Shown in pieces: positions 29,067-38,472 of a stretch of 38,664 nt of DNA (within the stretch, counting starts at the first letter, position 1; each line of letters starts with the position of its first letter). Both the position numbers and the translations under genes were made by a program. Where the stretch lies: the NCBI GenBank assembly GCA_003282895.1, contig QBYI01000004.1:1-38664 (forward strand), in the 5' to 3' direction. The notes below the pieces were generated by a model, which worked only from the letters and a program-made list of their open reading frames with translations, did not search any database and was not told the origin of the DNA. Origin of the DNA: Pelagibacteraceae bacterium AG-325-F15. GTDB lineage: Bacteria; Pseudomonadota; Alphaproteobacteria; Pelagibacterales; Pelagibacteraceae.

Positions 29067-29840
29067 ATGAAAAAAAAAATTTTAAATTTTATAAAAAAAA
29101 AAAATAAATCAAAGATAGTGAGTTTAACAGCTTACTCAAAAAATATTGCTTCAATTTTAGATAATTTTTGTGATTTAATTTTAGTAGGTGATTCACTTGG
29201 ATCTGTTTTATATAATTATAAATCTACAAGAGAGGTCACATTAAAGATGATGATTGAACATTCTAAGAGCGTGAGAATGGGGGTTAAAAAAAGCTTAATG
29301 GTTGTTGATATGCCTTACAATACTTACAGAAATACTAAAGAAGCATTAATTAATGCTAAAAAAATTATGAAAAAAACTAAATGTGATGCAGTTAAGTTAG
29401 AAGGTGGAAAAAAAATTTTTAAAATTGTTAAATTATTAGTAAAAAACAATATTCCTGTTATGGGACATCTAGGTGTTTTACCTCAATCGGCAAAAAATTT
29501 TAAATTTAAAGGAAAAAAAATTTCAGAACGCAAAAAAATACTAAATGAAGCAAAATTATTAGAATCTGCTGGAGCATTTTCAATGGTTTTAGAATGTGTA
29601 GAAAGTAGCTTAGCTAAAATTATTACTAAAAATGTGAATATCCCAACAATTGGTATTGGAGCATCTGCAAACTGCGATGGCCAAGTCTTAGTAACAGATG
29701 ATCTTTTAAGTCTTAACCCAATAGATGTTAGATTTGTTAAAAAATATTCTAATATTAGAAAAGAAATTGTTAAAGCTGTTTCAAATTTTTCAAAAGAAGT
29801 AAGAAATAAAAAATTTCCCTCAAAAAAACACTCATATTAA
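29067..29840 (+). CDS. panB: 3-methyl-2-oxobutanoate hydroxymethyltransferase
   Basis: VSLTAYSKNIASILDNFCDLILVGDSLGSVLYNYKST, VVDMPYNTYRN, AVKLEGGKK, GHLGVLPQS, IPTIGIGASANCDGQVLVTDDLL. Confidence 0.95.
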   Translation: MKKKILNFIKKKNKSKIVSLTAYSKNIASILDNFCDLILVGDSLGSVLYNYKSTREVTLKMMIEHSKSVRMGVKKSLMVVDMPYNTYRNTKEALINAKKIMKKTKCDAVKLEGGKKIFKIVKLLVKNNIPVMGHLGVLPQSAKNFKFKGKKISERKKILNEAKLLESAGAFSMVLECVESSLAKIITKNVNIPTIGIGASANCDGQVLVTDDLLSLNPIDVRFVKKYSNIRKEIVKAVSNFSKEVRNKKFPSKKHSY

Positions 29841-30455
29841 TTAAAAATATTTAATAAAGTCCTCATTTATTTTGAGTATTTCTAAGTCAACTAATCCACC
29901 AATAATTAATTGAAACCCAACTATAAGAATGAACACTAAACCAACATAAGCAATCCACATATTTTTTTGAATATAATTTGCCATAATTGTTGCTAATGCT
30001 CCTGTTAAAACGACTGATAAAACTAGTCCAAAAATCATAAAACCAAAATAACCTTTGGCAGCACCAACTACTCCAATCACATTATCGAAACTGATTGTAA
30101 TATCAGCAAATAGCACCTTGTATATACTTTGGATGTAGGATGGTTCTTTACCTTTTTTTACTGGGGTTTTATTTTTGGTTTTCATCTCAACCAAATCTTT
30201 TCTTAAATCATTTACTATCCAAATTAAAAGTAAACCGCCCAGAATTTTAATGAAATAAAATTTAAAAAGATAGGTTGCAAATATTGCAAAAACTACTTTA
30301 AACACTAAAGCACCAGCTACCCCCCATAAAATGATTTGTTTTCTATATTTTGGAACAAAATTAGCTGCTATTAGGCCAATAATTATGGCGTTATCAGCTG
30401 CTAAAATTATATCTATAAAGATAATTTGGAGTAATATTATGGCTTCTTCAATCAA
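29841..30455 (-). CDS. TerC-family integral membrane protein (TTG start)
   Basis: IIFIDIILAADNAIIIGL and ADITISFDNVIGVVGAAKG paired Asp/Asn motifs. Confidence 0.88.
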   Translation of the reverse strand: MIEEAIILLQIIFIDIILAADNAIIIGLIAANFVPKYRKQIILWGVAGALVFKVVFAIFATYLFKFYFIKILGGLLLIWIVNDLRKDLVEMKTKNKTPVKKGKEPSYIQSIYKVLFADITISFDNVIGVVGAAKGYFGFMIFGLVLSVVLTGALATIMANYIQKNMWIAYVGLVFILIVGFQLIIGGLVDLEILKINEDFIKYF

Positions 30456-30577
30456 TGTGTTTTAATAATATTAAAATATTTTAGGAAAGCAATATATTTA
30501 AGATTTAATCATTAACATTTTTTTAAATTGATTTTGAACCAGATTCATAATGAAATAACATTTTTAAAAAAGGAGTA

Positions 30578-31555
30578 TTGATGAAAATAATAAATAAAGT
30601 GTTAACAATTTTCTTTGCATTATTGTTAACTTCAAATTTTGCATCATCTGCAGAGAAATGGGATATGGCACTAGCATATGGTGCATCTAATTTTCATTCT
30701 GCAAATGCTACAGAATTTGCTAAAAATGTATCAGATAAAAGCGGTGGCAAATTAACTATAGTAACTCACCCTGGTGGATCATTATATAAAGGCGGAGAAA
30801 TCTTTAGAGCAGTTCGAACAGGACAAGCACAAATTGGAGAAAGATTTATGTCTGCTCTAGGTAAAGAAGATCCTTTATTAGAAATAGACTCACAACCTTT
30901 CTTAGCTTCATCTTATGATGATGCAATGAAACTATACATGGCTTCAAAGCCAGAAATTGTTAAAGGCTTAGAATCAAAAGGTTTAGTTTTTTTATATGCT
31001 GTACCATGGCCAGCTCAAGGTCTGTATAGTAAAAAAGAAATTAACTCTAAAGAGGATCTTAAAGGTTTAAAGTTTAGAGCTTATAACTCATCTCTAATTA
31101 GATTAGCTGAACTTACAGGAATGGCGCCAACTAAAATTGAAGCGGCAGAAATAAGCCAGGCTTTTTCAACCGGAGCAGTTGAAAGTATGATTACATCACC
31201 TACTACTGGAAAAAATAGTAAAATATGGGAAAATGGTGTGAAGTATTTTTATGATATCGCAGCTTGGTATCCAAAAAATATGATAATTGTAAACAAAGAT
31301 GCTTGGAGCAAGTTGGACTCTGCGACTCAAAAGTTAGTTATGTCAGAAGCTGATATAGCTGAAAAAAAAGGTTGGGCTCTTTCTAAAAAGGGAAATACAG
31401 CTGATAAAAAAGCTTTGGCAGATGCAGGTATGATAGTAGGAAAAGTTAATTCTGCTTTGAACAATCACTTTAAAGAAGTTGGATCAACAATGTCAAAAGA
31501 ATGGGCTAGTAGAGCTGGTTCTAGAGGACAATCAGTTCTAGCTGCCTACAATTAA
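30578..31555 (+). CDS. TRAP transporter substrate-binding protein DctP
   Basis: Signal peptide, FAKNVSDKSGGKLTIVTHPGGSLYKGGEIFRAVRTGQAQIGE, GLKFRAYNSSLIRLAELTGMAPTKIEAAEISQAFSTGAVESMITS. Confidence 0.93.
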   Translation: MMKIINKVLTIFFALLLTSNFASSAEKWDMALAYGASNFHSANATEFAKNVSDKSGGKLTIVTHPGGSLYKGGEIFRAVRTGQAQIGERFMSALGKEDPLLEIDSQPFLASSYDDAMKLYMASKPEIVKGLESKGLVFLYAVPWPAQGLYSKKEINSKEDLKGLKFRAYNSSLIRLAELTGMAPTKIEAAEISQAFSTGAVESMITSPTTGKNSKIWENGVKYFYDIAAWYPKNMIIVNKDAWSKLDSATQKLVMSEADIAEKKGWALSKKGNTADKKALADAGMIVGKVNSALNNHFKEVGSTMSKEWASRAGSRGQSVLAAYN

Positions 31556-31571
31556 AAAGTTATATATTAAT

Positions 31572-31603
31572 AAAGGCCGTTTAAATTAAAACGGCCTTTT
31601 TAT
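31572..31603 (+). terminator. Hairpin/terminator between dctP and dctQ
   Basis: AAAGGCCGTTT-aaatta-AAACGGCCTTT (11 bp perfect stem) with short T tract; the dctQ ATG follows at 31605. Confidence 0.85.
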
Positions 31604-31604
31604 T

Positions 31605-32096
31605 ATGATAAAACAAATTAATAAAAATTTAAGTCTCCTTTATATTGGGTCAGGTTATTTAGCTGCTTTTTTTTTAATAGCAGTACTATTGTTTATAATT
31701 ACAGGTATCTCATCTAGAATTTTTGGTTTTTATATAAGAGGTTTAGCGGAATATTCAGGCTATTCGATGGCTGCATCATCTTTTTTTGCATTGTCATATA
31801 CATTTTATGACAAGGCTCATATCAGAATAACTTTATTTTTAGAGAAACTAAAACCACTAAATAAAAAATTAGCTGAGATTTGGTGCTTATTTATTGCAAC
31901 AATTTTTTCAGGGTTTTTAGCATTTTATTTTACTAAAATGACTTATATCTCTATTAAATTTGAAGAGCGTAGCGAGGGAGCAGATGAGATTTTAATCTGG
32001 ATACCTCAATCTTCTGTAGCACTTGGTTCTATTATTTTTTTTATATGTGTATTTCATCATTTAATTAATTCAGTTTTAGGTAAAAAAATTAAATAG
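31605..32096 (+). CDS. TRAP transporter small permease DctQ
   Basis: 4-TM protein; LAEYSGYSMAASSFFALSYTFYDKAHIRITLFLEKL. Confidence 0.88.
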   Translation: MIKQINKNLSLLYIGSGYLAAFFLIAVLLFIITGISSRIFGFYIRGLAEYSGYSMAASSFFALSYTFYDKAHIRITLFLEKLKPLNKKLAEIWCLFIATIFSGFLAFYFTKMTYISIKFEERSEGADEILIWIPQSSVALGSIIFFICVFHHLINSVLGKKIK

Positions 32097-32098
32097 TT

Positions 32099-33415
32099 AT
32101 GAATGAGGTTTTTTTAACAATCTTCTTTATATCTTTACTATTATTTTTACTTGGATCAGGAGTTTGGGTTGCTTTAAGTATGATTGCTGTTTCAGCAATT
32201 GGCATGATGCTTTTCACAACTAGACCAGTTGGAGATGCTATGGCAACTACCATTTGGGGGACAAGCTCATCATGGACTTTAACTGCATTACCTTTATTTG
32301 TTTGGATGGGAGAAATTTTATTTAGGACAAAACTCTCAGAAAATTTATTTAAAGGTCTGTCTCCATGGTTATCAAAATTACCTGGAGGATTAATTCATGT
32401 TAATGTTGTTGGTTGCGGATTATTTGCTGCTATTTCAGGATCTTCAGCGGCAACTGTTGCAACAGTTGGTAAAATGTCAATACCAGAATTAAGAAAAAGA
32501 AAATACCCAGAAAAAATCCTACTTGGAAGTTTAGCTGGCTCAGGAACTTTAGGATTATTAATTCCACCATCAATAATATTGATAATCTATGGAGTTACAA
32601 TTGAAGACTCTATAGCTAAACTATTTATGGCTGGAATTCTTCCAGGAATAATGCTTGCAGTTATCTTTATGCTTTATGTTGTTATTTGGTCAACAATTAA
32701 CAAAAAGCAGATGCCTACAATCTCTGAAAATTTCTCTTTTTTAGAAAAAATTAAAAAATCAAAACAATTATTACCAGTTGTTTTGCTAATAACTGCAGTT
32801 ATTGGATCAATTTATACCGGTATAGCAACCGCAACAGAGGCAGCATCACTAGGTGTTGTTGGTGCATTAATTTTATCTTTATTTCAAGGAACTCTAAATA
32901 AAAACTCATTTAAATTATCTTTGTTAGGAGCAACAAAAACATCATGTATGATTGCATTTATTTTAGCTGGTTCTACTTTTCTTTCATTAGCAATGGGCTT
33001 TACAGGTTTGCCTAGAAATCTTGCAATTTGGATACAAGAATTAAACCTATCCCCTTATATGTTAATTTTTATTTTGACTATTTTTTATATTATTCTTGGA
33101 ATGTTTTTGGATGGAATATCTGCTGTAGTTTTAACAATGGCAATCATAGAGCCTATGATTAGACAAGCTGGTTTTGATATGATTTGGTTTGGAATCTATC
33201 TAGTTATCGTTGTTGAGATGGCACAGATCACACCTCCCGTAGGTTTTAATTTATTTGTACTACAAGGAATGGCAAATAAAGATATGTCGTTTATTGCAAA
33301 AAGTGCTTTTCCACTCTTTTTGCTAATGATCTTAGCAGTCATAATTATTATTATTTTTCCTGAAATAGCTTTATGGCTGCCAGATCAAATGTCTCAGAAT
33401 ATTAATAAAAATTAA
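32099..33415 (+). CDS. TRAP transporter large permease DctM
   Basis: LPLFVWMGEILFRTKLSENLF, AAISGSSAATVATVGKMSIPEL, LGLLIPPSIILIIYG, ATEAASLGVVGAL. Confidence 0.94.
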   Translation: MNEVFLTIFFISLLLFLLGSGVWVALSMIAVSAIGMMLFTTRPVGDAMATTIWGTSSSWTLTALPLFVWMGEILFRTKLSENLFKGLSPWLSKLPGGLIHVNVVGCGLFAAISGSSAATVATVGKMSIPELRKRKYPEKILLGSLAGSGTLGLLIPPSIILIIYGVTIEDSIAKLFMAGILPGIMLAVIFMLYVVIWSTINKKQMPTISENFSFLEKIKKSKQLLPVVLLITAVIGSIYTGIATATEAASLGVVGALILSLFQGTLNKNSFKLSLLGATKTSCMIAFILAGSTFLSLAMGFTGLPRNLAIWIQELNLSPYMLIFILTIFYIILGMFLDGISAVVLTMAIIEPMIRQAGFDMIWFGIYLVIVVEMAQITPPVGFNLFVLQGMANKDMSFIAKSAFPLFLLMILAVIIIIIFPEIALWLPDQMSQNINKN

Positions 33416-33903
33416 TATTTAGATGTTTTCTTTCCTTCAATTACATCTTTGAGTTCATCAAACTCTTTACAATTACAATTCTGTAAAATAGCAAGACGCT
33501 CTTTAGCTAAATCTATTCTATTTGTGACTACATATAATTCACCTAAGTATTCGTTAATACCAACGTGGTTTGGTTCAATTTGCAAACCTTGCAAATAATA
33601 CATTTCACCACCCTTGTAATCCCCAAGTTTTCTTGTTGTGAAACCAAGATAATTTAGTGTATCTGCTTTATTAGGTTTTTTGCTATTAGATGTTAATAAT
33701 AGTTTTTGAGCTTCTTCGTATCTTTTCTTTGCTTTTTCTTTTTTATCTTTTTTTTCATATTTTTGTGCTGACTTAATAAGTTTAACTGCCTTATCATAAT
33801 CAGATTTTACTTTACTAGAACTATCGCTACTAGTACCTGCTGAATATGAACTAACACTAAGCAAGGTAAGTATTGAGAAAGTGAGTAATATTTTTTTAAT
33901 CAT
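33412..33903 (-). CDS. Secreted TPR-repeat protein
   Basis: Signal peptide; NKADTLNYLGFTTRKLGDYKGGEMYYLQGLQIEPNHVGINEYLGELYV. Confidence 0.72.
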   Translation of the reverse strand: MIKKILLTFSILTLLSVSSYSAGTSSDSSSKVKSDYDKAVKLIKSAQKYEKKDKKEKAKKRYEEAQKLLLTSNSKKPNKADTLNYLGFTTRKLGDYKGGEMYYLQGLQIEPNHVGINEYLGELYVVTNRIDLAKERLAILQNCNCKEFDELKDVIEGKKTSKY

Positions 33904-34675
33904 TTAAAAATTTCTCCATTAAATTTAAAGGTTTTAAAATAAGTCCATTTTCCACTAAATTATCTCTTATTGATTTAGCAGTAGCTAATGAACTTTCATT
34001 GTCTCCATGTATGCATACAGAGTCGATTTCACAAGGTATCTGCTTTCCACTGTGACAATTAAGTGCCTGATTTTTTACCATATTTAACACATGTTTTTTA
34101 GCTTGTTCTGGATCCGTTATTAGTGCGTGAGGTTTTTTTCTCGAAACTAAGTTTCCATCATCCTCATAATTTCTATCAGCAAAAATTTCACAGGCTATTT
34201 TCATTTTTAATTTTTTTGCTGCCTCTTCCATTTTTGATCCTGTTGGTACTAGATAAATCAAATCTTTACTTATTTCATTGATAGCTTTAGCTAAAGTAGT
34301 TGCTAGCTCGATATCTTCGCATGCCATATTATTTAATGCACCATGTGGTTTGATATGAGTAACCTTTTCCCCATGATTTTCAGATATTTTTTGTAAAATT
34401 TCGTATTGATCAATAATTAATTTACGGATCTCAGCTGCAGATAGATTCATTCTCTGTCTTCCAAAATTTTCTGGATCATTAAATGATGGATGGGCTCCAA
34501 TACTAACGCTATTTTTTTTTGATATTTCCACTACTTGATTCATTGACTCGTTATCACCAGCATGAAAACCACAGGCGATATTAGCTGAATTTACTATTTC
34601 AAGTAAATCAGGATCATACTTATTAGAATGATGTTTAGATTTTTCACCTAAATCACAATTTATATTAATTTCCAT
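33896..34675 (-). CDS. pxpA: 5-oxoprolinase subunit A (LamB/YcsF family), start trimmed to ATG at 34675
   Basis: MEININCDLGEKSKHH, IANIACGFHAGD-type motif (SANIACGFHAGDNESM), SIGAHPSFNDPENFGRQRM, HIKPHGALNN, CIHGD. The longer ORF-track start adds unrelated sequence. Confidence 0.93.
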   Translation of the reverse strand: MEININCDLGEKSKHHSNKYDPDLLEIVNSANIACGFHAGDNESMNQVVEISKKNSVSIGAHPSFNDPENFGRQRMNLSAAEIRKLIIDQYEILQKISENHGEKVTHIKPHGALNNMACEDIELATTLAKAINEISKDLIYLVPTGSKMEEAAKKLKMKIACEIFADRNYEDDGNLVSRKKPHALITDPEQAKKHVLNMVKNQALNCHSGKQIPCEIDSVCIHGDNESSLATAKSIRDNLVENGLILKPLNLMEKFLND

Positions 34676-34703
34676 AGTCTTAATTGTTGAAGTATAACAT
34701 GAC

Positions 34704-35378
34704 ATGATAAAAAATATATCAAATCTTGGTGACGCAGCATTATACTGTGATTTTGGTACTGAGGTTAACAAAGATATTAATTCCAAAGTAATTAAATTTT
34801 TTGAAACTATTAGAGAGAAAAATATAGAAGGAATAAATAACCTTACCCCTTCTTATAATAAATTAATTATTTCCTTTGATCTTAAAATAACAAATTTTAA
34901 AAAAATTAAAGAAATAGTTGAGAATATTGAAATTAAGGAAACTCAAAAGTTAAATAGTAAAAAAATAGAAATTCCTGTTTGTTGTGACTCATCATTTTCT
35001 TTAGATATTGAAAGATTAGAAAAAAAATTAAATTTAGATAGAGAGCAAATTTTAGAGGTTTTTTTTAAAAAAGAATTTTTTTGTTATATGACTGGATTTA
35101 TTGCTGGTATGCCATTTTTAGGAGATTTAGAGGAAAAAATGAGGGTACAACGTTTAGAAACTCCTAGAGTAAAAGTACCAAAAGGATCAATAGGACTTAC
35201 AGAACAATTTGCAAATATTTATACTTTTGAAAGCCCTGGTGGTTGGAACATTATTGGCAATACTCCATTAAATGTATTCGATATTACAAAAGAAAAACAA
35301 CCCAATCTCATCAATCCTGGAGACAAAGTAAAATTTAAAAGAATATCAATGGAAGAGTATAAAGATTTACATGGATAA
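34704..35378 (+). CDS. pxpB: 5-oxoprolinase subunit B (KipI-like)
   Basis: ISNLGDAALYCDFG, FFCYMTGFIAGMPFLGDL, RLETPRVKVPKGSIGLTEQFANIYTFESPGGWNIIGNTPL. Confidence 0.92.
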   Translation: MIKNISNLGDAALYCDFGTEVNKDINSKVIKFFETIREKNIEGINNLTPSYNKLIISFDLKITNFKKIKEIVENIEIKETQKLNSKKIEIPVCCDSSFSLDIERLEKKLNLDREQILEVFFKKEFFCYMTGFIAGMPFLGDLEEKMRVQRLETPRVKVPKGSIGLTEQFANIYTFESPGGWNIIGNTPLNVFDITKEKQPNLINPGDKVKFKRISMEEYKDLHG

Positions 35379-36315
35379 TAATTATTTTGAAATAAAAAGG
35401 GCAGGTATAAATACAACTTTTCAAGACAAAGGAAGAAATAATTTATACCACATAGGAATTCCTTTTAGTGGAGCTATGGACAATAGAAATTTTCTTTTAG
35501 CAAATAAATTAGTTGGGAATAAATTGGACTCACCAGTAATTGAATTTGCATATCAGGGACCTTTATTGAAGTTCAATGGTGACAAGATAACAATTACTGT
35601 TACTGGAGATGTTATTTTTAAATTAAATAAAAAAAATAATGAAATAGAGGGAAGATGTTATGAAACCTATCAACTAGAAAATGGTGATGAGATTAATATT
35701 TTATCAACCAATAAATCTGTATATGGTTATTTAGCAATTAGTGGAGAAATTGATTTAAAATTTCAATGGGGAAGCTGTTCTATAAATACCAAAGCTAATA
35801 TTGGATCAAATGATGGAAAAAAACTTACCAATAAACAAAAAATAAATATCCGTAAAATAAATTTTGATCAAAAAAATAAGAAAATTGACTATTTAAACTC
35901 AAAGATAGAAAATATTAGAGTTATTAAAGGTACCAATTTTGATTATTTTTCAGAAGAGGGAAAAAAAATTTTTTTTGAAAAAGAATTCATAGTATCAAAA
36001 TTATCTGACAGAATGGGTATGAGATTAGATGGTCCCAAAATTGAAAATATAATAAATACGAATATTAAATCAGAGGGTTTATTAAAAGGAGTGATACAGG
36101 TACCAGCTGATGGAAATCCAATTATTATGTTATCAGACCATGGGACAATTGGGGGATATCCAAAAATTGGAGTAGTTGCCAGTGTTGATTATGATAGATT
36201 GGTTCAAATTTCACCTGGATCAAAAATAAAGTTCAAAGAAATAGATTTATCTGATGCAGAAACTTTATTTAAGCTGTATGAAATGGAAACTCAAAATTTA
36301 ATTTCACAAATTTAA
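35371..36315 (+). CDS. pxpC: 5-oxoprolinase subunit C (KipA-like)
   Basis: INTTFQDKGRNNLYHIGIPFSGAMDNRNFLLAN, LSDRMGMRLDGP, VIQVPADGNPIIMLSDHGTIGGYPKIGVV. Confidence 0.93.
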   Translation: MDNNYFEIKRAGINTTFQDKGRNNLYHIGIPFSGAMDNRNFLLANKLVGNKLDSPVIEFAYQGPLLKFNGDKITITVTGDVIFKLNKKNNEIEGRCYETYQLENGDEINILSTNKSVYGYLAISGEIDLKFQWGSCSINTKANIGSNDGKKLTNKQKINIRKINFDQKNKKIDYLNSKIENIRVIKGTNFDYFSEEGKKIFFEKEFIVSKLSDRMGMRLDGPKIENIINTNIKSEGLLKGVIQVPADGNPIIMLSDHGTIGGYPKIGVVASVDYDRLVQISPGSKIKFKEIDLSDAETLFKLYEMETQNLISQI

Positions 36316-37193
36316 TGAATTTAATAACAAAATTACCAGGGCCTTTTTTAATTTTTTTAGGAGCTTTTAGTCTTAGTTTTGGTGGTTTGATTGTTAAGTC
36401 ATTCGAAGGGGCAACTTTATGGCAAATTTTATTTTGGAGATCTTTATTTTTCTCACTTACAGTTCTGACTTTTCTTTTAATAAGTTATAAAAAGAAAACA
36501 TTTAAAGCATTTAAAGAATCTGGACTTCCAGGTTTTTTTGGTGGAATTATTTTATCTTTTGGTTTCTGCGGATATGTTTTTGCCATGTACAATACTACAG
36601 TGGCTAACACAAATTTTATTATTTCACTTCAAATTTTATTTCTAGCAATATTTGGATATTTTTTTTTAAAAGAGAAGATTTCAGCTATTACATTAACATC
36701 AATTATTTTAGCAATGACAGGAGTTTTGCTAATGGTTGGAAATTCATTAACACCAGGTGAATTATCAGGAAATTTAGCTGCTTTTACAATGCCAATCACT
36801 TTTGCAGTGTTAATTATAATAGTCAGAAAATTTCCAACAGTGGATATGGTTCCAGCACAATTTGTTGCAGGTATTTGTTCTTGCTTAATAGGTTATTTAC
36901 TTTCATCAAAGATAATGATTTCACCACATGATATTTTTTTAGGTTTTGTTGCTGGTTGTTTTCAAGTTGGTCTTGGATTTATATTTATAACAACTGGAGC
37001 TAGAACAACTCCTTCAGCAATGGTAGGAATAATCATGTTGTCAGAGTCTGTTTTAGGACCCCTTTGGGCTTTTTTATTTGTAAGTGAAAGACCTTCATTA
37101 TTTGGATTAATTGGGGGAGCTATCATTTTATTTGCCGTACTGATACAGTTTTACTCACTTTTGCTTAAGAGCAAAAAAAGCGTCTCTCACTAA
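36315..37193 (+). CDS. EamA/DMT-superfamily permease
   Basis: 10-TM-like pattern; IFGYFFLKEKISAITLTSIILAMTGVLLMV; SESVLGPLWAFLFVSERPSLFGLIGGAIIL. Confidence 0.9.
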   Translation: MNLITKLPGPFLIFLGAFSLSFGGLIVKSFEGATLWQILFWRSLFFSLTVLTFLLISYKKKTFKAFKESGLPGFFGGIILSFGFCGYVFAMYNTTVANTNFIISLQILFLAIFGYFFLKEKISAITLTSIILAMTGVLLMVGNSLTPGELSGNLAAFTMPITFAVLIIIVRKFPTVDMVPAQFVAGICSCLIGYLLSSKIMISPHDIFLGFVAGCFQVGLGFIFITTGARTTPSAMVGIIMLSESVLGPLWAFLFVSERPSLFGLIGGAIILFAVLIQFYSLLLKSKKSVSH

Positions 37194-37200
37194 ACTGAAA

Positions 37201-37224
37201 TAAATTAATCTTTAGATTAATTTA
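37201..37224. repeat. Perfect 10-bp inverted repeat (AT-rich hairpin)
   Basis: TAAATTAATC-ttta-GATTAATTTA just after the DMT permease stop. Confidence 0.7.
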
Positions 37225-37324
37225 AACAAAATCTTTCACGTGTTTAATAATAAACATTCCGCTATCGACTCAATTGTAAATTTGGATTACTATACTCAAA
37301 ATATTTAGACAATGTTTAATTTAA

Positions 37325-38380
37325 TTGAAAGGATATAACATGATTGCTAAAAAATTTTGTAAGACACTACTGAAAGTGTTTGCAATTGCTTTCTTTGCTC
37401 AAGCCGCCTATGCAGAGGTAACTCTTAAGCTTGGGACTACTGGTAGATTAGGTATGCCAATTGGTGATGCAATTGATCAAGCATTAATACCAGCTTTGGC
37501 AAAAGCCTCTGGTGGTAAGATGAAAATTGAACCGCATTATCAAAAAAGCTTATGTGCTGAACAGAAATGTGGCGAACAAGCCAATCAAGGGCTTATAGCT
37601 TTATGGACTAGTTCAACTGCAAACTATGGTAATTTTGGACCAGAGTTAGCAATTTTCGATTTGCCGTTTATTTTCAAATCACTAGAAGATGCGAAAAGAA
37701 TATCAGATGAATGGTTAGCTGAAAGGCAGTGTAAACTTGCTCTTGAAAACGCTGGTCATATTTGTCTCTCTGTGTATTCAAGTGGTGGATTTAGACAGCT
37801 TGGAAATGCAACTAAACCAGTTCATGTTCCAGATGATATGAAGGGATTGAAATGGCGTACTACAAAGAGTCCAGTTGAGTTCATGCTAGTTAAAAATTGG
37901 GGTGCAACTCCAACTCCTTATGACTGGAGCCAGTTATATTCAGGCCTACAGTCAGGTGTAGTTGAAGGTCAGTATGTTGCTAGTCCATGGCAGCACGTAG
38001 CAAAACTTCATGAAGTAGCAAAGTATTTCACTGAAATTGGAGGAATGTGGTCAGGAAACATTTTAGCGATGGATGCAAAACAGTACAATGCATTGTCTGA
38101 TCAGCAGAGAAAATGGTTACACAAAGCAGCTGATGCTTATGGAGAAAAAGTAAATGAGTTGGATAACGCTTGGATTAAGAATGGTGAAGATGCAATTAAA
38201 GCGTCTGCAAAAGAGTGGTATGTACCAACCGAAGCTGAAATGTCTAAGTGGAGAGCAGGTGCAATCGGTGCTTGGTTAGACGCTAAAGGTACTTTTGAAC
38301 CAGAGGTAGCTAAAAGAGTGCTTCTAGAACAAGGAATGGATGGATTTGTAGCTCAGTTAGAGAAAGCTGGGGCTCTGTAA
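37325..38380 (+). CDS. TRAP transporter substrate-binding protein DctP (start possibly ATG at 37340)
   Basis: Signal peptide; VTLKLGTTGRLGMPIGDAIDQALIPALAKASGGKMKIEPHYQ, DMKGLKWRTTKSPVEFMLVKNWGATPTPYDWSQLYSGLQSGVVEGQ. Confidence 0.9.
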   Translation: MKGYNMIAKKFCKTLLKVFAIAFFAQAAYAEVTLKLGTTGRLGMPIGDAIDQALIPALAKASGGKMKIEPHYQKSLCAEQKCGEQANQGLIALWTSSTANYGNFGPELAIFDLPFIFKSLEDAKRISDEWLAERQCKLALENAGHICLSVYSSGGFRQLGNATKPVHVPDDMKGLKWRTTKSPVEFMLVKNWGATPTPYDWSQLYSGLQSGVVEGQYVASPWQHVAKLHEVAKYFTEIGGMWSGNILAMDAKQYNALSDQQRKWLHKAADAYGEKVNELDNAWIKNGEDAIKASAKEWYVPTEAEMSKWRAGAIGAWLDAKGTFEPEVAKRVLLEQGMDGFVAQLEKAGAL

Positions 38381-38400
38381 ATCGTTCGAAGAAAAACTGT

Positions 38401-38443
38401 GTAAAGATCATTTAGCTCGATTTAAGAGTTAGATGATCTTTAC
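38401..38443 (+). other. Long hairpin (18-bp stem, 7-nt loop) downstream of dctP, without a clear T tract
   Basis: GTAAAGATCATTTAGCTC-gatttaa-GAGTTAGATGATCTTTAC; two positions are G-U in RNA, the rest Watson-Crick. Confidence 0.85.
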
Positions 38444-38472
38444 CTTAAACAATTCATAACATATAAGTATCT

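Noticed and set aside
34676-34786. N-terminal extension of pxpA in the ORF track
   Set aside because: Overlaps the start of pxpB; the family N-terminus MEININCDLGEK begins at 34675.
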